The translations under genes and the position numbers were made by a program. From JANNRW01 sp031401815 (GTDB lineage: Bacteria; Desulfobacterota; Desulfuromonadia; Geobacterales; DSM-12255): a stretch of 14,613 nucleotides of DNA. This document shows, piece after piece, positions 13,117 through 14,613 of the stretch; the stretch's first letter is position 1, and each line of letters opens with the position of its first letter. The notes below the pieces were generated by a model. The model had not been told where the DNA came from. It saw only the letters and a program-made list of their open reading frames with translations, and did no database searches. The stretch spans positions 1 through 14,613 of the forward strand of contig JANNRW010000290.1 in the NCBI GenBank assembly GCA_031401815.1. Reading direction: 5' to 3'.

Positions 13117-14613
13117 ATGAGCTTTCATAAGCAACTTGTCCTCAACCGCTGGATGTACGGTTTTTTCCGGGACGGCAGTCTCAGCGGCCTGAAAAGCCGC
13201 CTGGGCGATGACCGGCACGAAGGGATCGAGGATGATGGTCAGACCCGCTTCTTTCATGAGCTGTCCCGCAATCTGTTCGCGGTTGACCGGATCAGCGCCG
13301 ATGATCTGCGTCGCTATGACCTGAATATTGTCCGCCACTGGCAGTCGATCACCCGCAAGCGGAACAGGCTGGAAGATACCGAGATGCAGATGAAGTATTT
13401 CCAGTATCTGTCGCTACTGTTTACTGAAATCTACCTTGACTGGTATTTCAACCGGCATCAGGAGCTGCTGAACGGTCTGAATGAAGAGTTGGCAGAGTAC
13501 AACGTCAAAACAGCCATCGCTGACAGGTTCCAGTCATTCGAGGCTGAAGAACTGAACAAGCTGGCCTTCTGGAACGCCACTGGTTCCGGGAAGACTCTGC
13601 TCCTGCATATCAATATCCTGCAATACCTGCACTACTTCCAGCAGGGCAGTCCGAATCTCTATCCGGACAAGATTATTTTGCTGACGCCCAATGAAGGGCT
13701 TTCCCGTCAGCATTTGGCGGAGCTGGAACTATCAGGCTTTCATTTTTTTCAGTTCTTCGATAAGAACAAAAACGCCTTCCGTGGCACGATCGAAGTCATC
13801 GACATCAATAAGCTGGGTGATGAGATGGGCGATAAGACCGTTGCTGTAGAGGCGTTCGAGGGGAATAATCTCGTGCTGGTGGACGAAGGACACCGGGGAA
13901 CCGGCACGGCAGCGGGGGCATGGATGAGCCGCCGCGAAGTACTCTGTCGAGGTGGGTTTGCTTTTGAATATTCGGCTACCTTTGGCCAAGCGGTGTCCCG
14001 TGGCTGGAACGTTACCAAAGCGGAAGAAGAAACGCTGAAAAAGAAAGCCAAGGTACTGTTCGAGACGTCTGCTCTTAAGAAATTGACCGATGAGCAGCGC
14101 TGTCAGATTACCCTGAACAGCGAGGAACGCCGCAAAGCCCGCATGCTGGCAACACGGGAGATTTACGCCAAGTGCATCCTCTTTGATTATTCCTACAAGT
14201 TTTTCTATGAGGACGGCTACGGCAAGGAGTCGCTGATCCTTAATCTGGCTGAAGACAATGATGATGAGATTCGGCAGCTCTATTTTACCGCCTGTCTGCT
14301 CAGCTTTTACCAACAGCAATATCTCTGGGAGCGTCACCGGGAACAGTTGGCCGAGTTCAGCATTGAAAAGCCGCTCTGGGTCTTTGTCGGCAACAAGGTG
14401 AATGATGATGACTCGGACATTCTGACGGTGGTTCAGTTTCTGGCCGATTTCCTCAACAATGATGGCCAGTACAAAACCTGGATTACTGACCTGCTGGAGG
14501 GGAAGGCACGGCTGTTGGACAAGAAAAACCGTGACATTTTTGAGCGCCGATTTACACCGCTGATGGGGCTTTCAGCGGAGACAGTTTACAGCGATATTCT
14601 GCGCAAGCTTTTC
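13117..14613 (+). CDS. Large DEAD/DEAH helicase, type III restriction Res-like; runs off the right edge
   Basis: The frame is open for 499 codons from the ATG at 13117 to the last base. AAGGA (13106-13110) with a 6-base spacer and a TAA directly before the ATG support the start. After an N-terminal region of about 150 residues comes the first ATPase lobe: FWNATGSGKTLLLH Walker A (ATGSGKT 154-160), IILLTPNEGLSRQHL motif Ia, LVLVDEGHRG Walker B (DEGH 256-259) and EYSATFG motif III (286-290). The rest is the helical part before the second lobe. This matches large superfamily 2 proteins encoded beside Mod-like methylases and annotated as restriction subunit R. No nuclease domain is visible; it could lie beyond the edge. 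It would use ATP to move along DNA and, with Mod, discriminate unmodified DNA. It is now separated from mod by the reversed toxin operon and so needs its own promoter. Confidence 0.85.
   Translation, partial: MSFHKQLVLNRWMYGFFRDGSLSGLKSRLGDDRHEGIEDDGQTRFFHELSRNLFAVDRISADDLRRYDLNIVRHWQSITRKRNRLEDTEMQMKYFQYLSLLFTEIYLDWYFNRHQELLNGLNEELAEYNVKTAIADRFQSFEAEELNKLAFWNATGSGKTLLLHINILQYLHYFQQGSPNLYPDKIILLTPNEGLSRQHLAELELSGFHFFQFFDKNKNAFRGTIEVIDINKLGDEMGDKTVAVEAFEGNNLVLVDEGHRGTGTAAGAWMSRREVLCRGGFAFEYSATFGQAVSRGWNVTKAEEETLKKKAKVLFETSALKKLTDEQRCQITLNSEERRKARMLATREIYAKCILFDYSYKFFYEDGYGKESLILNLAEDNDDEIRQLYFTACLLSFYQQQYLWERHREQLAEFSIEKPLWVFVGNKVNDDDSDILTVVQFLADFLNNDGQYKTWITDLLEGKARLLDKKNRDIFERRFTPLMGLSAETVYSDILRKLF

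Noticed and set aside
13072..13338. 88-codon ORF on the - strand
   Set aside because: It lies opposite the start of the Res-like helicase, whose + strand frame has clear helicase motifs and a ribosome site.

Overview
The window looks like a piece of a Geobacteraceae (Geobacter/Geotalea-type) chromosome. This is inferred from two giant multiheme c-type cytochromes that mix CxxCH with CxxxxCH heme motifs, the style of the G. sulfurreducens CxxxxCH...CxxCH domain family. No rRNA, tRNA or CRISPR array was seen.

Layout. (1) 1-6552: two tandem, paralogous, secreted multiheme cytochromes on the + strand, with about 20 and 27 heme-like motifs. They are separated by a 399-bp spacer full of C/G-rich palindromic repeats, a probable terminator and a candidate promoter. 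A bidirectional hairpin terminator closes the second gene. (2) 6687-8239: two housekeeping genes, divergently transcribed with a 41-bp gap: a PHP-domain phosphoesterase (YciV/RNase AM-like) on the - strand and endonuclease III (nth) on the + strand. (3) 8276-8862: a HicB-like antitoxin gene without a recognisable hicA, plus a 26-codon ORF and a spaced inverted repeat. (4) 8865-14613: an accessory restriction-type island: an SNF2-family helicase broken by an internal deletion, a Mod-like adenine methyltransferase lacking its N-terminus, and a large DEAD/DEAH (Res-like) helicase that runs off the right edge. A reverse-strand PIN-toxin/antitoxin operon with a third small gene sits between mod and res.

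The cytochromes are probably exported and heme-loaded in the periplasm, where they could act as electron-transfer wires. The nth and PHP genes serve DNA repair and nucleotide/RNA processing. The helicase-methylase-helicase genes share one orientation and family context, so they probably came from one anti-phage or restriction locus. That locus has been heavily reworked: a palindromic repeat lies at the helicase/mod scar, a second palindromic repeat is inserted in frame inside mod, the mod target-recognition segment is AT-rich relative to its flanks (a likely TRD swap), and the toxin-antitoxin operon has entered between mod and res.

Most interesting for follow-up: the helicase/Mod/Res island, the in-frame palindromic element that encodes about 32 residues of Mod, the conserved non-canonical CNCH motif in both cytochromes, and the module gain or loss between the two cytochrome paralogs. 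All family assignments come from reading motifs and from memory of families; no database search was run.
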